Notes under the pieces: model-generated
What the model saw: only the letters and a program-made list of their open reading frames with translations
The model's database searches: none
What the model was told of the DNA's origin: nothing
Shown here: positions 20,607 to 31,851 of the stretch, in pieces
Position numbering within the stretch: the stretch's first letter is position 1
Layout: each line of letters opens with the position of its first letter
Source of the DNA: Anaeromyxobacter diazotrophicus
GTDB lineage: Bacteria > Myxococcota > Myxococcia > Myxococcales > Anaeromyxobacteraceae
Length of the DNA stretch: 64,000 nt
Reading direction: 5' to 3'
Assembly: GCF_013340205.1 (NCBI RefSeq)
Contig: NZ_BJTG01000001.1
Location: 310,001-374,000, forward strand
Position numbers and translations under genes: made by a program

Positions 20607-21362
20607 CTACAGCCGCTCGTCGATGGCCCGGTTCGACATCTCGTCCGCGGCCGCGTTCTCCTCGCGCGGGATGTGCGCCACCCGCACCTCCGGGAAGGCC
20701 TTGAGGAGCGCCTGCGCCTCGTCGTGCAGCGGCCGGAGGTGCTCCGCCTTCACCGCGTAGTCGCCGGCGAGCTGCTTCACCAGCAGCTCGGAGTCGGAGA
20801 AGACGTCGAGCTCCTTGATGCCCATCGCCTTGGCGCGCTTGAGGCCCAGGATGAGGCCGGTGTACTCGGCGACGTTGTTGGTGCTGTCCCCGAGGAACTT
20901 GCCGAGCTTGGCCATGATGTGGCCGGCCGGGCTCACGATGACCGCGCCCGCGCCGGCCGGGCCGGGGTTGCCGCGGGCGGCGCCGTCGGTGAAGAGCCGC
21001 ACCCGCGGCGGCAGCTCGGCCGCCTTCTCCACCGCCTCGGCCCGCTCGCGCTCCGCGTCGAGGGCGCGCTGGCGCTTCTTCTGCTCGCGCTGGGCCTTCG
21101 ACTCGTTCATGGCGGCGTCGAGCTCCTCGGCGCTCTGCTTGGCGGCGCGCTCGACCTCGCTCTGCTTGCGCACCTTGAGCCCCGTCTTGCCCCGGGGGCC
21201 CGGGGCGGGCTCGGCGGCCTTCTCCGACTCCTCCAGGCGGTCGGCGGCGGCCGCGATGAGCTTGCCGATCGCGTCGCGGTCGTGGCCGGCGTAGCGCTGC
21301 AGCGTGCGCGGCAGCTGCTCGTTGGCCGCGATGAAGCGGAGCAGGTCGACGAGGACCGACAC
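20607..21362 (-). CDS. Ribonuclease HI-family protein with N-terminal extension
   Basis: A 251-residue protein. Residues about 120-250 form an RNase H domain that would cleave RNA in RNA:DNA hybrids. The four acidic positions are visible: Asp in LFTDGAARGNPGPAG, Glu in NNVAEYTGLI, Asp in DVFSDSELLV and Asp in ENAAADEMSN. The first 120 residues are highly charged and helical (EKAAEPAPGPRGKTGLKV, AKQSAEELDAAMNESKAQR) and may bind nucleic acid. The GTG at 21362 lies two bases past the zinc-ribbon stop codon, consistent with coupling. It resembles the short 'RNase HI family' type more than E. coli RnhA. Confidence 0.9.
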   Translation of the reverse strand: MSVLVDLLRFIAANEQLPRTLQRYAGHDRDAIGKLIAAAADRLEESEKAAEPAPGPRGKTGLKVRKQSEVERAAKQSAEELDAAMNESKAQREQKKRQRALDAERERAEAVEKAAELPPRVRLFTDGAARGNPGPAGAGAVIVSPAGHIMAKLGKFLGDSTNNVAEYTGLILGLKRAKAMGIKELDVFSDSELLVKQLAGDYAVKAEHLRPLHDEAQALLKAFPEVRVAHIPREENAAADEMSNRAIDERL

Positions 21363-21364
21363 GG

Positions 21365-22117
21365 TCAGGCGGTCGCGGCGGGCGGGTTCACCGCCTCGGC
21401 CGAGTAGATGATGCGGTTGCAGTTGGGGCAGGTCTCGACCGAGTCCGCCCGCTGCAGGACGATGCCGAGCTGGGGCGGGATGTTGCGGTTGCAGCCGCGG
21501 CAGGTGGTGCCGACCACCGGCGCGACCGCCACGCCGGCGCGCTTGCGCTTGATGTTCTCGTACCGGGAGAGGAGCGCCGGGTCGACCTGCTTCGAGGCCT
21601 CGCCGCGCCGCGCCTCCAGCTCGCGCAGCTTCACCTCGTACTCGGCGGCGCGCTTGCCCAGCGCGGCCAGCTCGTCCTGGGCGCCCAGCTCGCGCTCGGA
21701 GAGCGCGTCGGCGGCGGCGTCGAGGCTCTTCTTCAGCTCGACCGCGGCGGCGGCGAGCGCCTTCATCTGCTCGGACTGCCCCTCGTTGGTCTTCTTCGCG
21801 ATCTCGATCTCGCGGGAGAGCGCGGCGTACTCGCGCGGCGTCTTGATCTCGCCCAGGCGCCCCTCCCACTTCTTCACCTTGTCCCGCTCCATCCCGAGCA
21901 GCAGCTCGATCTGGCGGCGCTCGCGCTCGTTGTCCTCGAGGCGCGCCTTCTCCGTCTCGTAGGCCTTCCGGGCGGCCGCGACGCCGGCCTCGATCTCCGC
22001 CCGGCGCGCCGGGACGGTGTCCGCCTCTCCGCGCAGCCCGCCCGCGTCGAGGTCGATCTGCTGCAGCTCCTCCAGCGCCTTCAGCTTCTCACGCAGCGAC
22101 AAGGGTGCTTCCTCCAT
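21365..22117 (-). CDS. C4-type zinc-ribbon coiled-coil protein (DUF164 family)
   Basis: A 250-residue protein. A long coiled coil spans residues about 5-190 (rich in Glu, Ala, Lys and Arg heptads). A C-terminal zinc ribbon has two CxxC knuckles: TTCRGCNRNI and ETCPNCNRII. This matches the zf-RING_7/DUF164 family found next to RNase H-like and NIF3-like genes in many bacteria. The biochemical role is unknown; nucleic-acid or ribosome association has been proposed for relatives. The ATG at 22117 is followed by ATGGAGGAAGC. It heads the zinc ribbon-RNase H-membrane protein operon. Confidence 0.9.
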   Translation of the reverse strand: MEEAPLSLREKLKALEELQQIDLDAGGLRGEADTVPARRAEIEAGVAAARKAYETEKARLEDNERERRQIELLLGMERDKVKKWEGRLGEIKTPREYAALSREIEIAKKTNEGQSEQMKALAAAAVELKKSLDAAADALSERELGAQDELAALGKRAAEYEVKLRELEARRGEASKQVDPALLSRYENIKRKRAGVAVAPVVGTTCRGCNRNIPPQLGIVLQRADSVETCPNCNRIIYSAEAVNPPAATA

Positions 22118-22163
22118 GAGGGCGCGCGCATCGCGCCCGGTTTTTCGCCCGGCTCTCCGGGGA

Positions 22164-22234
22164 TGGGCCCACCAGGATTCGAACCTGGATCCGATCGGTT
22201 ATGAGCCGACAGCTTTACCGTTAAGCGATGGGCC

Positions 22235-22235
<1 letters not shown>
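22164..22235 (-). tRNA. tRNA with CAU anticodon, probably tRNA-Ile2
   Basis: A complete 72-nt cloverleaf. Acceptor GGGCCCA pairs with TGGGCCC, discriminator A; D-stem GCTT/AAGC; anticodon stem GTCGG/CCGAT with loop CTCATAA (anticodon CAT); T-stem CCAGG/CCTGG with TTCGAAT loop. CCA is not encoded. Acceptor pairs C4-G69 and C5-G68 are those recognised by TilS lysidine synthetase, which favours the minor isoleucine tRNA (AUA reader) over elongator Met. Its first base (22235) is also the last base of the rpoD stop codon. Confidence 0.95.
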
Positions 22236-24526
<2,291 letters not shown>

Positions 24527-24627
24527 GGACGGACGCTCCTTGCGCTGCTCGGGAGAAGGGACTTTTGTAACCGGAGCGGACGGACCGAGCCCGCTGAACC
24601 TCTTGAGAATGTTCCGCAGCGCGCCTT

Positions 24628-26487
24628 TCATCCTCGCTCCAGTTTTTCGAGCCGTTTCTTCAACTCGGCGAGCCGGCGCCACGTCGCGATCTGCCGCGTC
24701 GCGAGGTCCGCCGGCGCGGGCGTGCCCGCCCGCTTCACCGCCTCGGTCAGGCGATCGTGCTCCTGCTCCACCGCCGCCAGCCGGGCCCGCAGGATGGCCT
24801 CGCGGAGCGCCCGCTCGGCCGCCTCGGTGGCGGGGCGGGCGGGGCCGAGGAGGTCGCGCACGTGGGCGACGTCCTTCGGCTGGAGGTGCGGGGCGAGCCG
24901 CTCCGGGAGCGCCTCCGCCGGGAGGGCGCCCTCGAGCAGCTCGCGCACCAGCGCCTCGAGCGGGCCGGCCTCGAACAGCGCCAGGAGGTGCTCCTCGCGG
25001 GCGAGCGCGGCGAGCTGGGGGAAGCTGGCGAGGAGCCCGAGCGCGTCCACCGCCGGTCCCCACAGGGCGCCGCGGGCGGCCGGCGCCGCGGGCCTGGCGC
25101 GGGGGGCGGGCGCCGGCTCCGGCGGGGTGAGCTGGTGCGGGCGGGAGGAGACCTCGGCGGCCGCGCCGCCGGCCTCGACCTCGGCCGCCAGCGCGGCGGG
25201 CGAGACGTCGAGGCGCTTCGCCACCCGCTCCTCGAAGAAGGTGCGGGCGAGCCCGGCCGGGACGAGCCCCAGGAACGGCTTCAGCTCGCGGAAGGCGGCC
25301 AGCTTGGACTCCATGGGCGCCGCGGCCGGCGCCTCGCCGCAGTGCACCCGCACCGCCCGCTCCAGCAGGAACTCGGTGAGCGGCGGCGCCGCGGCGACGA
25401 GCGCCTCGAGCGCCGAGAGGCCCTGGCTGCGGGCGAACTCGTCGGGGTCGACCTTGCCGCCGGCGGTCGGCAGGAGGGCGACCTTCCCGGTGACGCCGGA
25501 GGGGAGCAGCGCCTGGGCGGCGCGGGCGGGGGCGGCCTGGCCGGCCGGGTCGCCGTCGAACAGCAGCACCACCTCGCGGCAGTCGCACCGCTTGAGCAGC
25601 TCGACGTGCTCCGGGGTGAGCGCGGTGCCGCACACCGCCACCGCGTTCTTCACGCCCGCCTGGTGCAGGCCGATGACGTCGAAGTACCCCTCCACCAGCA
25701 CCGCCTGCCGCGTGCGGCGGATGTGCTCGCGGGCGAGGTCGATCCCGTAGAGCACCTTGCTCTTCTTGTAGAGGACGGACTCCGGGGAGTTGATGTACTT
25801 GGCGAGCTTGTCGGGGGCGCCGGGCAGCACGCGCCCGCCGAAGCCGATCACCTCGCCGTCGAGCCCGGAGATGGGGACCATGAGCCGGGCGCGGAAGCGG
25901 TCGTAGCGGCCGCCGCCCTCGCGGTGCGCGACCAGGCCCGCCTTGTCGAGCGCGCCCTCGGTGACGCCCTTCGGCGCCAGCCGGGCGGTGAGGTCGTCCC
26001 ACGCGGTGGAGGCGAGGCCCAGGCGGAAGCGCTCCACGGTCTCGCCGGTGAGCCCGCGCGAGGCGAGGTAGGCGCGGCCGACCTCGCCGTGGGCGCTCGC
26101 CAGGCGCGCCGCGAAGTAGCGGGCGGCGGCGGCGCACGCGGCGAGCACCTCGGCGCGCTCCTCGCGCCTCCGGCGCTGCTCGGCCGAGTCCTCCTCGCGC
26201 TCGGGGATCTCCACCCCGACCTCCGACGCCAGCGCGCGCACGATCTCTGGAAACTCCCTGCCCTGCAGCTTCTGCAGGAACTTGAAGACGTCGCCGTACT
26301 CCCCGCAGCCGTAGCACTTGAAGTGCCGGTCCTCCGGGTACACGTGAAAGCTGGCCGTCCGCTCACCGTGAAAGACGCAGCAGCCCTTCCACGTCCGGCC
26401 CGACCGCTTGAGCTCCATGTGGCGGCCGATCACCGCCACGATGTCCACGCGGCTGCGGATCTCGTCGATGACCGCTTCCGGGATCAT
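24628..26487 (-). CDS. dnaG: DNA primase
   Basis: A 619-residue primase that makes RNA primers at the replication fork. The zinc-binding domain has Cys37, His40, Cys58 and Cys61 (CCVFH and CYGCGEYGD). The catalytic core follows with TOPRIM motifs [11 protein letters not shown] and [11 protein letters not shown], and AVCGTALT between them. A Pro/Ala-rich linker (about 440-470) leads to a helical C-terminal domain that should bind DnaB helicase. The ATG at 26487 is 37 bases after the yqeY-like gene. Its stop codon overlaps a possible rpoD start. Confidence 0.97.
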   Translation of the reverse strand: MIPEAVIDEIRSRVDIVAVIGRHMELKRSGRTWKGCCVFHGERTASFHVYPEDRHFKCYGCGEYGDVFKFLQKLQGREFPEIVRALASEVGVEIPEREEDSAEQRRRREERAEVLAACAAAARYFAARLASAHGEVGRAYLASRGLTGETVERFRLGLASTAWDDLTARLAPKGVTEGALDKAGLVAHREGGGRYDRFRARLMVPISGLDGEVIGFGGRVLPGAPDKLAKYINSPESVLYKKSKVLYGIDLAREHIRRTRQAVLVEGYFDVIGLHQAGVKNAVAVCGTALTPEHVELLKRCDCREVVLLFDGDPAGQAAPARAAQALLPSGVTGKVALLPTAGGKVDPDEFARSQGLSALEALVAAAPPLTEFLLERAVRVHCGEAPAAAPMESKLAAFRELKPFLGLVPAGLARTFFEERVAKRLDVSPAALAAEVEAGGAAAEVSSRPHQLTPPEPAPAPRARPAAPAARGALWGPAVDALGLLASFPQLAALAREEHLLALFEAGPLEALVRELLEGALPAEALPERLAPHLQPKDVAHVRDLLGPARPATEAAERALREAILRARLAAVEQEHDRLTEAVKRAGTPAPADLATRQIATWRRLAELKKRLEKLERG

Positions 26488-26524
26488 GCCACCGCCACAC
26501 CTCGGCGGGGGACGCGCCCCCGGC

Positions 26525-26974
26525 CTACGGCCTGGCGAGCCGCTGCTTCACGAGCTCGCTCACCGCCTTGCCCTCGGCCTTGCCCTGCACCTCGGGGAGC
26601 AGCTCCTTCATGACCTTGCCCATGTCCTTCGGGCCCTGCGCGCCCACGCGGGCGATCACCGCGTCGACGATCTTCGCCAGCTCGTCCGGCGCCAGCTGCG
26701 CCGGCATCCAGCCCTGCAGCACCGCGATCTCGGCCTCTTCCTTCCCGGCCAGGTCCTCGCGGCCGCCGGCCCGGTACTGCTCGACGGCGTCGCGGCGGCG
26801 CTTGATCTCGGAGGCGATGACGGCGTGCACGCCCGCGTCGTCGAGCGGCTTCATGAGCTCGATCTCGCGGTACTTGATGGCGCTCTTCAGCATCCGGACC
26901 GTGGACAGCTTGAGCTGGTCCTTCTCGCGCATCGCGGACTTCAGGTCCGCGTCGAGCTGCTCCTTGAGCGCCAT
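26525..26974 (-). CDS. yqeY: GatB/YqeY domain protein
   Basis: A 149-residue YqeY-family protein starting MALKEQLDADLKSAMREKD. It contains the typical LSTVRMLKSAIKYREIE segment, the AVEQYRAGGREDLAGKEEAEI helix pair, and the C-terminal domain GPKDMGKVMKELLPEVQGKAEGK, which resembles the tail of GatB that binds tRNA. The free-standing protein's role is not established. It lies between rpsU (eight bases upstream) and dnaG, an arrangement common in macromolecular-synthesis operons. Confidence 0.95.
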   Translation of the reverse strand: MALKEQLDADLKSAMREKDQLKLSTVRMLKSAIKYREIELMKPLDDAGVHAVIASEIKRRRDAVEQYRAGGREDLAGKEEAEIAVLQGWMPAQLAPDELAKIVDAVIARVGAQGPKDMGKVMKELLPEVQGKAEGKAVSELVKQRLARP

Positions 26975-26982
26975 GGGGCGGC

Positions 26983-27177
26983 CTAGAACGCCTTCCGCAT
27001 CTTCTTGAGGGCGCGCTTCTTGGCGGCGAGCGCCTTCTTCTTGCGCTTCACGCTCGGCTTCTCGTAGTGCTCGCGCTTGCGGATCTCCGAGAGGATGCCG
27101 GCCTTCTCGCACTGCTTCTTGAAGCGCTTCATGGCGTTCTCGAACGACTCGCCATCCTTGACTCGCACACCCGTCAT
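26983..27177 (-). CDS. rpsU: 30S ribosomal protein bS21
   Basis: A 64-residue, highly basic ribosomal protein. It has [22 protein letters not shown], the bS21 core helix, and a Lys/Arg-rich tail ([21 protein letters not shown]). It sits near the anti-Shine-Dalgarno on the 30S platform. It is the first gene of rpsU-yqeY-dnaG-rpoD. The ATG at 27177 is preceded by AGGGAACC. A promoter and a leader hairpin lie in the 110 bases upstream. Confidence 0.97.
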   Translation of the reverse strand: MTGVRVKDGESFENAMKRFKKQCEKAGILSEIRKREHYEKPSVKRKKKALAAKKRALKKMRKAF

Positions 27178-27212
27178 GCGTGGTTCCCTGGGGGAGAAGG
27201 TTCCGAAAAGGC

Positions 27213-27244
27213 GACAAGCCGGGCGGCAAAACGCCCGGCCTGTC
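27213..27244 (-). promoter_or_regulatory. Leader hairpin of the rpsU operon
   Basis: GCCGGGCG (27218-27225) pairs perfectly with CGCCCGGC (27232-27239), and GACA/TGTC (27213-27216, 27241-27244) extend the stem beyond one mismatch. On the transcribed minus strand it is followed by GCC then TTTT. It lies about 20 bases after the predicted transcription start and 36 bases before rpsU. It could be an attenuator or a protein-binding leader; no Rfam class is recognised. Confidence 0.5.
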
Positions 27245-27262
27245 GGGTGACTGAAGGGCCGT

Positions 27263-27291
27263 CTTTAAGACAAAAACCAGTTCGCGGTCAA
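27263..27291 (-). promoter_or_regulatory. Sigma-70-type promoter of rpsU-yqeY-dnaG-rpoD
   Basis: TTGACC (minus strand, 27291-27286), a 17-base spacer and TTAAAG (27268-27263). The -35 overlaps the last codons of hisE. It is the only good match upstream of rpsU and fits the expected growth-linked operon. Confidence 0.6.
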
Positions 27292-27629
27292 GGGGTTTCG
27301 CCGGCCCCAGGACCCCCGGCCGGCCTGGGCGCGTGCCGGCGGGCGAGCTCGGCGTAGACCGCCTGGGGGGTCACGTCGGCCGACGCGAGCAGGACGAACA
27401 GGTGGTAGACGAGGTCGGCGGCCTCGTGCGCCAGGTGGTCCTTCGAGTCCTTGCCGTCGAGCAGCGCCTGGTGCGCCTCGTTCACCTCGTAGGCCTCCTC
27501 GGTGACCTTCTTCCGGATCTTGCTGGGGTTCCCGAGGAGCTTGCGGGTGTAGCTCTCGGCGGCGCCTTCGTCCGCCTTGCGCGACTCGATGACGGCCCAG
27601 AGCTGGGCGAGGAATTTTTCGTCGGCCAT
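27288..27629 (-). CDS. hisE: Phosphoribosyl-ATP pyrophosphatase
   Basis: A 113-residue enzyme of histidine step 2: it removes pyrophosphate from PR-ATP. The MazG-like all-alpha core is visible (SYTRKLLGNPSKIRKKVTEEAYEV), with acidic metal ligands in EEAYEVNEAHQ and HEAADLVYHLFVLL. It is the last gene of the his operon, four bases after hisI. Its final codons overlap the -35 of the rpsU promoter. The C-terminus is extended by a Pro/Gly-rich tail. Confidence 0.96.
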   Translation of the reverse strand: MADEKFLAQLWAVIESRKADEGAAESYTRKLLGNPSKIRKKVTEEAYEVNEAHQALLDGKDSKDHLAHEAADLVYHLFVLLASADVTPQAVYAELARRHAPRPAGGPGAGETP

Positions 27630-27633
27630 GTGA

Positions 27634-28005
27634 TCACCGCTCGTGGTGGGGCGGGGGGTCTCCCGCCGCAGGATCCGGGTCGAAGCAGCTGCGGGCGCCC
27701 GTGTGGCAGGCGGGCCCGGCCTGGCGGACGGTGTAGAGCACGGTGTCCCCGTCGCAGTCCACCCGGATCGCGACCACCTCCTGGGCGTGCCCGCTCGTGT
27801 CCCCCTTGCGCCACAGCTCGCGGCGGCTGCGCGACCAGTAGACGGCCCGGCCGCCCTCGACCGTGAGCGCCAGCGCCTCGCGGTTCGCCCAGGCGAGCAT
27901 GAGCACGGTGCCGTCCAGCTCCTGCGCGATCACCGGCACGAGCCCGCGCTCGTCGAACTTCACCCGGGCCAGCTCGCCCGGCGCGACCGCCACCTGCGCG
28001 CTCAC
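27634..28005 (-). CDS. hisI: Phosphoribosyl-AMP cyclohydrolase
   Basis: A 123-residue zinc/magnesium enzyme opening the purine ring of PR-AMP (step 3). Hallmarks are [51 protein letters not shown] with the Asp metal ligands, and the zinc cysteines in AGPACHTG and SCF. The GTG at 28005 overlaps the hisF stop as GTGA, indicating coupling. HisI and HisE are separate proteins here, not the fused HisIE. Confidence 0.96.
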   Translation of the reverse strand: MSAQVAVAPGELARVKFDERGLVPVIAQELDGTVLMLAWANREALALTVEGGRAVYWSRSRRELWRKGDTSGHAQEVVAIRVDCDGDTVLYTVRQAGPACHTGARSCFDPDPAAGDPPPHHER

Positions 28006-28754
28006 GGCCGCACCTCGAAGCCGCGCTGGCGCAGGTACGCCTTCGCCTCGCCCACCGTGTACTCCCCGTCGTGGAAGATGCTGGCGGCGAGCGCGGCGTC
28101 GGCGTAGCGGAGCCCCTCGGCGAGGTGCTCGAGGGTCCCGACGCCGCCGGAGGCGATGACCGGGATGGAGACCGCGCCGCACACCTTCTCCAGCAGCTCC
28201 AGGTCGTAGCCGCCGCGTGTCCCGTCGCGGTCCATGCTGGTGAGGAGCAGCTCGCCCGCGCCCCGCCGCGCCACCTCGACCGCCCAGGCGACGCCCTCGA
28301 GGCCGGTGGGCTTCGTCCCGCCCGCGATGTAGACCTCCCAGCCGCCGGCCGGGCGCCGCTTCACGTCGATGGCGACCACGAGCGCCTGCGCGCCCGCCAC
28401 CGCCGACAGCCGGTCGACGAGGCCGGGGTCCTTCACCGCCGCCGAGTTCACGCTCACCTTGTCGGCGCCGGCGCGGAGCAGCGCCACCATCTCCGCCTCG
28501 CTGCGCACGCCCCCGCCCACCGTCAGCGGGGCGAAGACGCAGGCGGCGGTGCGCTCCACCAGCGCGAGCAGCGTGCCGCGGTTCTCGCGGGTGGCGGCGA
28601 TGTCGAGGTAGGTGACCTCGTCGGCGCCCTGCGCGTCGTAGCGGCTCGCCGCCTCGACCGGATCGCCGGCGTCGCGGAGGTTCTCGAAGTGGACGCCCTT
28701 CACGACGCGCCCGTCCTTCACGTCGAGGCAGGGGATGATGCGCTTCGCCGGCAT
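28002..28754 (-). CDS. hisF: Imidazole glycerol phosphate synthase cyclase subunit
   Basis: A 250-residue (beta/alpha)8 barrel that joins ammonia from HisH to PRFAR, yielding IGP and AICAR. It starts [20 protein letters not shown] with catalytic Asp11, and has [17 protein letters not shown] (second catalytic Asp near 130), [17 protein letters not shown] and [12 protein letters not shown] phosphate-binding loops. The ATG at 28754 overlaps the hisA stop as TGATG. Confidence 0.97.
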   Translation of the reverse strand: MPAKRIIPCLDVKDGRVVKGVHFENLRDAGDPVEAASRYDAQGADEVTYLDIAATRENRGTLLALVERTAACVFAPLTVGGGVRSEAEMVALLRAGADKVSVNSAAVKDPGLVDRLSAVAGAQALVVAIDVKRRPAGGWEVYIAGGTKPTGLEGVAWAVEVARRGAGELLLTSMDRDGTRGGYDLELLEKVCGAVSIPVIASGGVGTLEHLAEGLRYADAALAASIFHDGEYTVGEAKAYLRQRGFEVRP

Positions 28755-29479
28755 CAGCGCCGCTCCTCGCCCGAGGCCGCCCGGAGCGCCTGCGGGAGCT
28801 CGATCCGGCCCTCGTAGAGCGCCTTGCCCACGATGACGCCGGCCAGGCCGGCGGCGCGGCAGGCGCGCACGTCCTCGAGCGAGGCGACCCCGCCCGAGGC
28901 GACCACCTCCACCCCGGCCTCGCGGGCGAGCCTGGCCGCGCCCGCCGCGTCGACGCCGGTGAACATGCCGTCGCGCGCCACGTCGGTGTACTCGACCAGC
29001 GCCACGCCCGCCGCCTTCACGCGCCGGGCGACCTCCGCCGCCGGGAGCCCGCTCCCCTGCTCCCAGCCGGCGACCGCCACCTCGCCCCCCTTGGCGTCGA
29101 TGCCGCAGACGATCCGGCCCGGGAAGCGCGCGCACGCCTCGCGCACGAGCTCGAGCCGGTGCACCGCCGCCGTGCCGAGCACGGCGAAGGCGGCGCCGAG
29201 GTTCAGCACCCGCTCGACGTCGGCGAGCGTGCGCAGGCCGCCGCCCACCTCGAACGGCACCCCGGCCGCGGCGATGGCGCCGATCGCCTCGAGGTTCACC
29301 GGGCGCCCGGCCCGGGCGCCGTCGAGGTCGACCACGTGGATGCGCTGCGCCCCGGCGGCGCCGAAGCCGCGCGCCACCTCGGCCGGATCAGCGGCGTAGG
29401 CCTTGCGCGTCCCGAAGTCGCCCTTCTGGAGCCGCACCACCTCGCCGCCCATGAGGTCGATGGCTGGGAGGACGATCAT
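28754..29479 (-). CDS. hisA: ProFAR isomerase
   Basis: A 241-residue (beta/alpha)8 barrel that opens the sugar of ProFAR to PRFAR. Visible features are the N-terminal [17 protein letters not shown] with catalytic Asp8, [34 protein letters not shown] with the second catalytic Asp, and [13 protein letters not shown]. The ATG at 29479 overlaps the hisH stop as ATGA. Confidence 0.97.
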   Translation of the reverse strand: MIVLPAIDLMGGEVVRLQKGDFGTRKAYAADPAEVARGFGAAGAQRIHVVDLDGARAGRPVNLEAIGAIAAAGVPFEVGGGLRTLADVERVLNLGAAFAVLGTAAVHRLELVREACARFPGRIVCGIDAKGGEVAVAGWEQGSGLPAAEVARRVKAAGVALVEYTDVARDGMFTGVDAAGAARLAREAGVEVVASGGVASLEDVRACRAAGLAGVIVGKALYEGRIELPQALRAASGEERR

Positions 29480-30081
29480 GCCGGCTGGACCTTCACGAAC
29501 CGCTCGAGGAGCGAGAGGCCGACCTGCTGGCTCTTCTCCGGGTGGAACTGGACCGCGAACAGGTTGTCCCGCGCGTACGCGGCGCAGTACGGCGCGCCGT
29601 GCACCGCCACCAGCGACACGCCGGGCACGTCCGCCGGCGCGGCGAAGGAGTGGGCGAAGTAGACGTACTTCCCGTCGAGCGGGCGGAAGAGCGGGTGGCA
29701 GGCGGCGGTGGCGCGCACCGGGCTCCAGCCGATGTGGGGCAGCTTCACCGTGTCGGGCAACCGCGCGATCTTGCCCGGGACGAGCCCGAGCCCACGCACG
29801 CCGCCGTGCTCTTCCCCCTCCTCGAAGAGGAGCTGCAGGCCGACGCAGATGCCGAGGACCGGCGTGCCGCGCCGCACCGCCTCGACGAGCGCCTCGGCGC
29901 AGCCGGAGGCGCGCATGGCGTCGGCGCAGGCCCTCATGGAGCCCTGCCCCGGCACCACCACCCGCTCGGCCCGCCGCACCGCCTCGGGGTCGCGCGTCAC
30001 CTCCACCGCCGCGCCCACGGCGCGGAGCGCGTTCTCGACCGAGCGCAGGTTCCCGGCGCCGTAGTCGAGGAGCGCGATCAC
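29476..30081 (-). CDS. hisH: Imidazole glycerol phosphate synthase glutaminase subunit
   Basis: A 201-residue class I glutamine amidotransferase that supplies ammonia to HisF. The nucleophile is Cys79 in GICVGLQLLFE, and the His-Glu pair is in FAVQFHPEKSQ near the C-terminus. The oxyanion region PGQGSMRACADAM is present. The GTG at 30081 has an excellent AAAGGAGG site. It is separated from hisB by the only long gap (97 bases) in the operon. Confidence 0.97.
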   Translation of the reverse strand: MIALLDYGAGNLRSVENALRAVGAAVEVTRDPEAVRRAERVVVPGQGSMRACADAMRASGCAEALVEAVRRGTPVLGICVGLQLLFEEGEEHGGVRGLGLVPGKIARLPDTVKLPHIGWSPVRATAACHPLFRPLDGKYVYFAHSFAAPADVPGVSLVAVHGAPYCAAYARDNLFAVQFHPEKSQQVGLSLLERFVKVQPA

Positions 30082-30097
30082 AACAGCCTCCTTTGAG

Positions 30098-30120
30098 CTG
30101 GGGGGATGAAGCCCCCCCAG
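30098..30120 (-). repeat. Palindrome in the hisB-hisH gap
   Basis: CTGGGGGG (30098-30105) pairs with CCCCCCAG (30113-30120) around a seven-base loop, immediately upstream of the hisH ribosome binding site. The surrounding 97 bases are C-rich and non-coding. It may be a REP-like element or a transcript-stabilising hairpin. A second copy was not found in this window. Confidence 0.45.
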
Positions 30121-30178
30121 ACCCCCCGCTCGCTCCGGGCCAGCCTCCTCCGGCTGCCCCTGCGCTCGCCACGCGGGT

Positions 30179-30802
30179 TCACAGCGTTCCTTTCGTCGAC
30201 GGCAGCCCGCCGCCCTCGACCGCGGTGGCGGCGCGCAGCGCGCGGGCGGTGGCCTTGAAGATGGCCTCCACCACGTGGTGCAGGTTGCGGCCGTAGCGGA
30301 CGTTCACGTGCAGGCAGAGCGCGGCGTGGTTCACGAGCGCCTGGAAGAAGTCGCGGGTGAGGTCCACGTCGTAGGCGCCGATGAACTTCTTCCCGGAGGG
30401 CAGGTCGGCGTGGAAGGTGAGGTGCGGGCGGCCGGAGAGGTCGACCACCGCCTCCACCAGCGCCTCGTCGAGCGGCACCACCGCGTGGCCGTAGCGCGCG
30501 ATCCCGGTCTTGTCGTGGAGCGCCTGCTTCAGCGCCTCGCCGACCGCGATGCCGACGTCCTCCACCGTGTGGTGGGCGTCCACCTGCAGGTCGCCCTCGG
30601 CCTTCACGGTGAGCGCCATGCCGCCGTGCTTCGAGAGCTGCTCCAGCATGTGGTCGAAGAACGGCACGCCGGTCGACACGTCGGCCGGGCCGGGCGCGAG
30701 CGCGAGCTCGAGCCGGACGTCGGTCTCGCGCGTCTTCCGCGCCACCTTGCCCGCGCGGCGGGCAGCTTTCACGCCAGGACGGCGCGCAGGGCTCGCAGGC
30801 AC
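30179..30802 (-). CDS. hisB: Imidazoleglycerol-phosphate dehydratase
   Basis: A manganese enzyme of about 207 residues dehydrating IGP to imidazole acetol phosphate. Metal-binding motifs are FFDHMLEQLSKHGG, DAHHTVEDVGIAVGEAL, and NHAALCLHVNVRYGRNLHHVVEAIFKA. It is a mono-functional HisB without a phosphatase domain. The GTG at 30802 is preceded by GAGGAG and gives a basic N-terminal extension. An alternative GTG at 30772 would overlap the hisC stop as GTGA and shorten the protein to 197. Confidence 0.95.
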   Translation of the reverse strand: MPASPARRPGVKAARRAGKVARKTRETDVRLELALAPGPADVSTGVPFFDHMLEQLSKHGGMALTVKAEGDLQVDAHHTVEDVGIAVGEALKQALHDKTGIARYGHAVVPLDEALVEAVVDLSGRPHLTFHADLPSGKKFIGAYDVDLTRDFFQALVNHAALCLHVNVRYGRNLHHVVEAIFKATARALRAATAVEGGGLPSTKGTL

Positions 30803-31851
30803 GCTTCGTTCTCCTCGGAGGTTCCGGCCGTGATGCGCAGGCAGTCGTGCAGCGGGCCGGGGCGGGACAGGTTGCGCACGAGGACGCCGCGCGCGAGCAG
30901 GGCCCGGAAGACGGCCGGCGCGTCCGCCACCCGCACCAGGACGAAGTTCGAGTCGCTCGGGAAGACGGTGAGGGCCGGCAGCGCCCGCAGCCCGGCCTCG
31001 AGCTCGCGGCGCCGCTCGGCCACCCGCCGGATGCGCGCGTCGAGCGCCGCGGGCTCGTCGAGCGCGGCGCAGGCGAGCGCGATCGAGACCGAGTTCACGT
31101 TGTAGGGGAGCCGCACCTTGTGCAGCTCGGCGATGGCGTCGGCCGGGCCGACCAGCGCGCCGAGCCGGAGCGCGGCGAGGCCGATCTTGGAGAGCGTCCG
31201 CATGACGAACAGCCCCGGCACCTCGCCCACCCGGCCGAGCTGCGTCGCCCCGCCGAAGTCGCCGTAGGCCTCGTCCACCACCGCCACGCCCTCCATCGCC
31301 CGCGCCAGCCGCTCCATGGCGCCCGCGTCGAAGCGGTTGCCGGTGGGGTTGTTGGGGGAGGCGTAGAAGGCGAGCGCCGGCCGCTCGCGGCGGATGGCCT
31401 CGAGCAGCGCCGCCTCGTCGAGCTGGAACCGCGCGTCGAGCGGCACCGGCAGCGGCACCGCGCCGTGGGCGAGCGCGATGGCCTCGTACTCGCCGAAGGT
31501 GGGCGCCGGGTAGAGCACCCGCGCCGCCCGGCCGTCGCGCCCGCCGCCGAAGGCGGTGAGCAGGATGGAGATGATCTCGTCCGAGCCGTTGCCGAGGAGG
31601 AGCTGCTCGGGCCGGACGCCCCAGCGCCGCGCCAGCGCCTCGCGCAGCGGCCGCGCCGAGACCTCCGGGTAGCGGTGGAAGGCGACCTTCCCGAGCTCGC
31701 GCTGGAAGGCGGCGAGCTCGTCCGCCTCGAGCGGGTAGGCCGCCTCGTTGGCGTCGAGCCGCACCAGCTCCCTCGGCGCGGTGGCGTAGTCGAACGGGCT
31801 GTAGAGCGACAGGTCGAAGACCGCCGGCCGCAGGTGCTCCTTCCAGCTCAT
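30769..31851 (-). CDS. hisC: Histidinol-phosphate aminotransferase
   Basis: A 360-residue PLP-dependent fold-type I aminotransferase. It has the substrate segment VRLDANEAAYPLE, GNGSDEIISIL, the ASPNNPTGN motif, VVDEAYGDF with the PLP-binding Asp, the Schiff-base lysine in TLSKIGLAALRLG, and the Arg that binds the phosphate in DCLRITAGT. The ATG at 31851 overlaps the hisD stop (ATGA). Confidence 0.97.
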   Translation of the reverse strand: MSWKEHLRPAVFDLSLYSPFDYATAPRELVRLDANEAAYPLEADELAAFQRELGKVAFHRYPEVSARPLREALARRWGVRPEQLLLGNGSDEIISILLTAFGGGRDGRAARVLYPAPTFGEYEAIALAHGAVPLPVPLDARFQLDEAALLEAIRRERPALAFYASPNNPTGNRFDAGAMERLARAMEGVAVVDEAYGDFGGATQLGRVGEVPGLFVMRTLSKIGLAALRLGALVGPADAIAELHKVRLPYNVNSVSIALACAALDEPAALDARIRRVAERRRELEAGLRALPALTVFPSDSNFVLVRVADAPAVFRALLARGVLVRNLSRPGPLHDCLRITAGTSEENEACLRALRAVLA

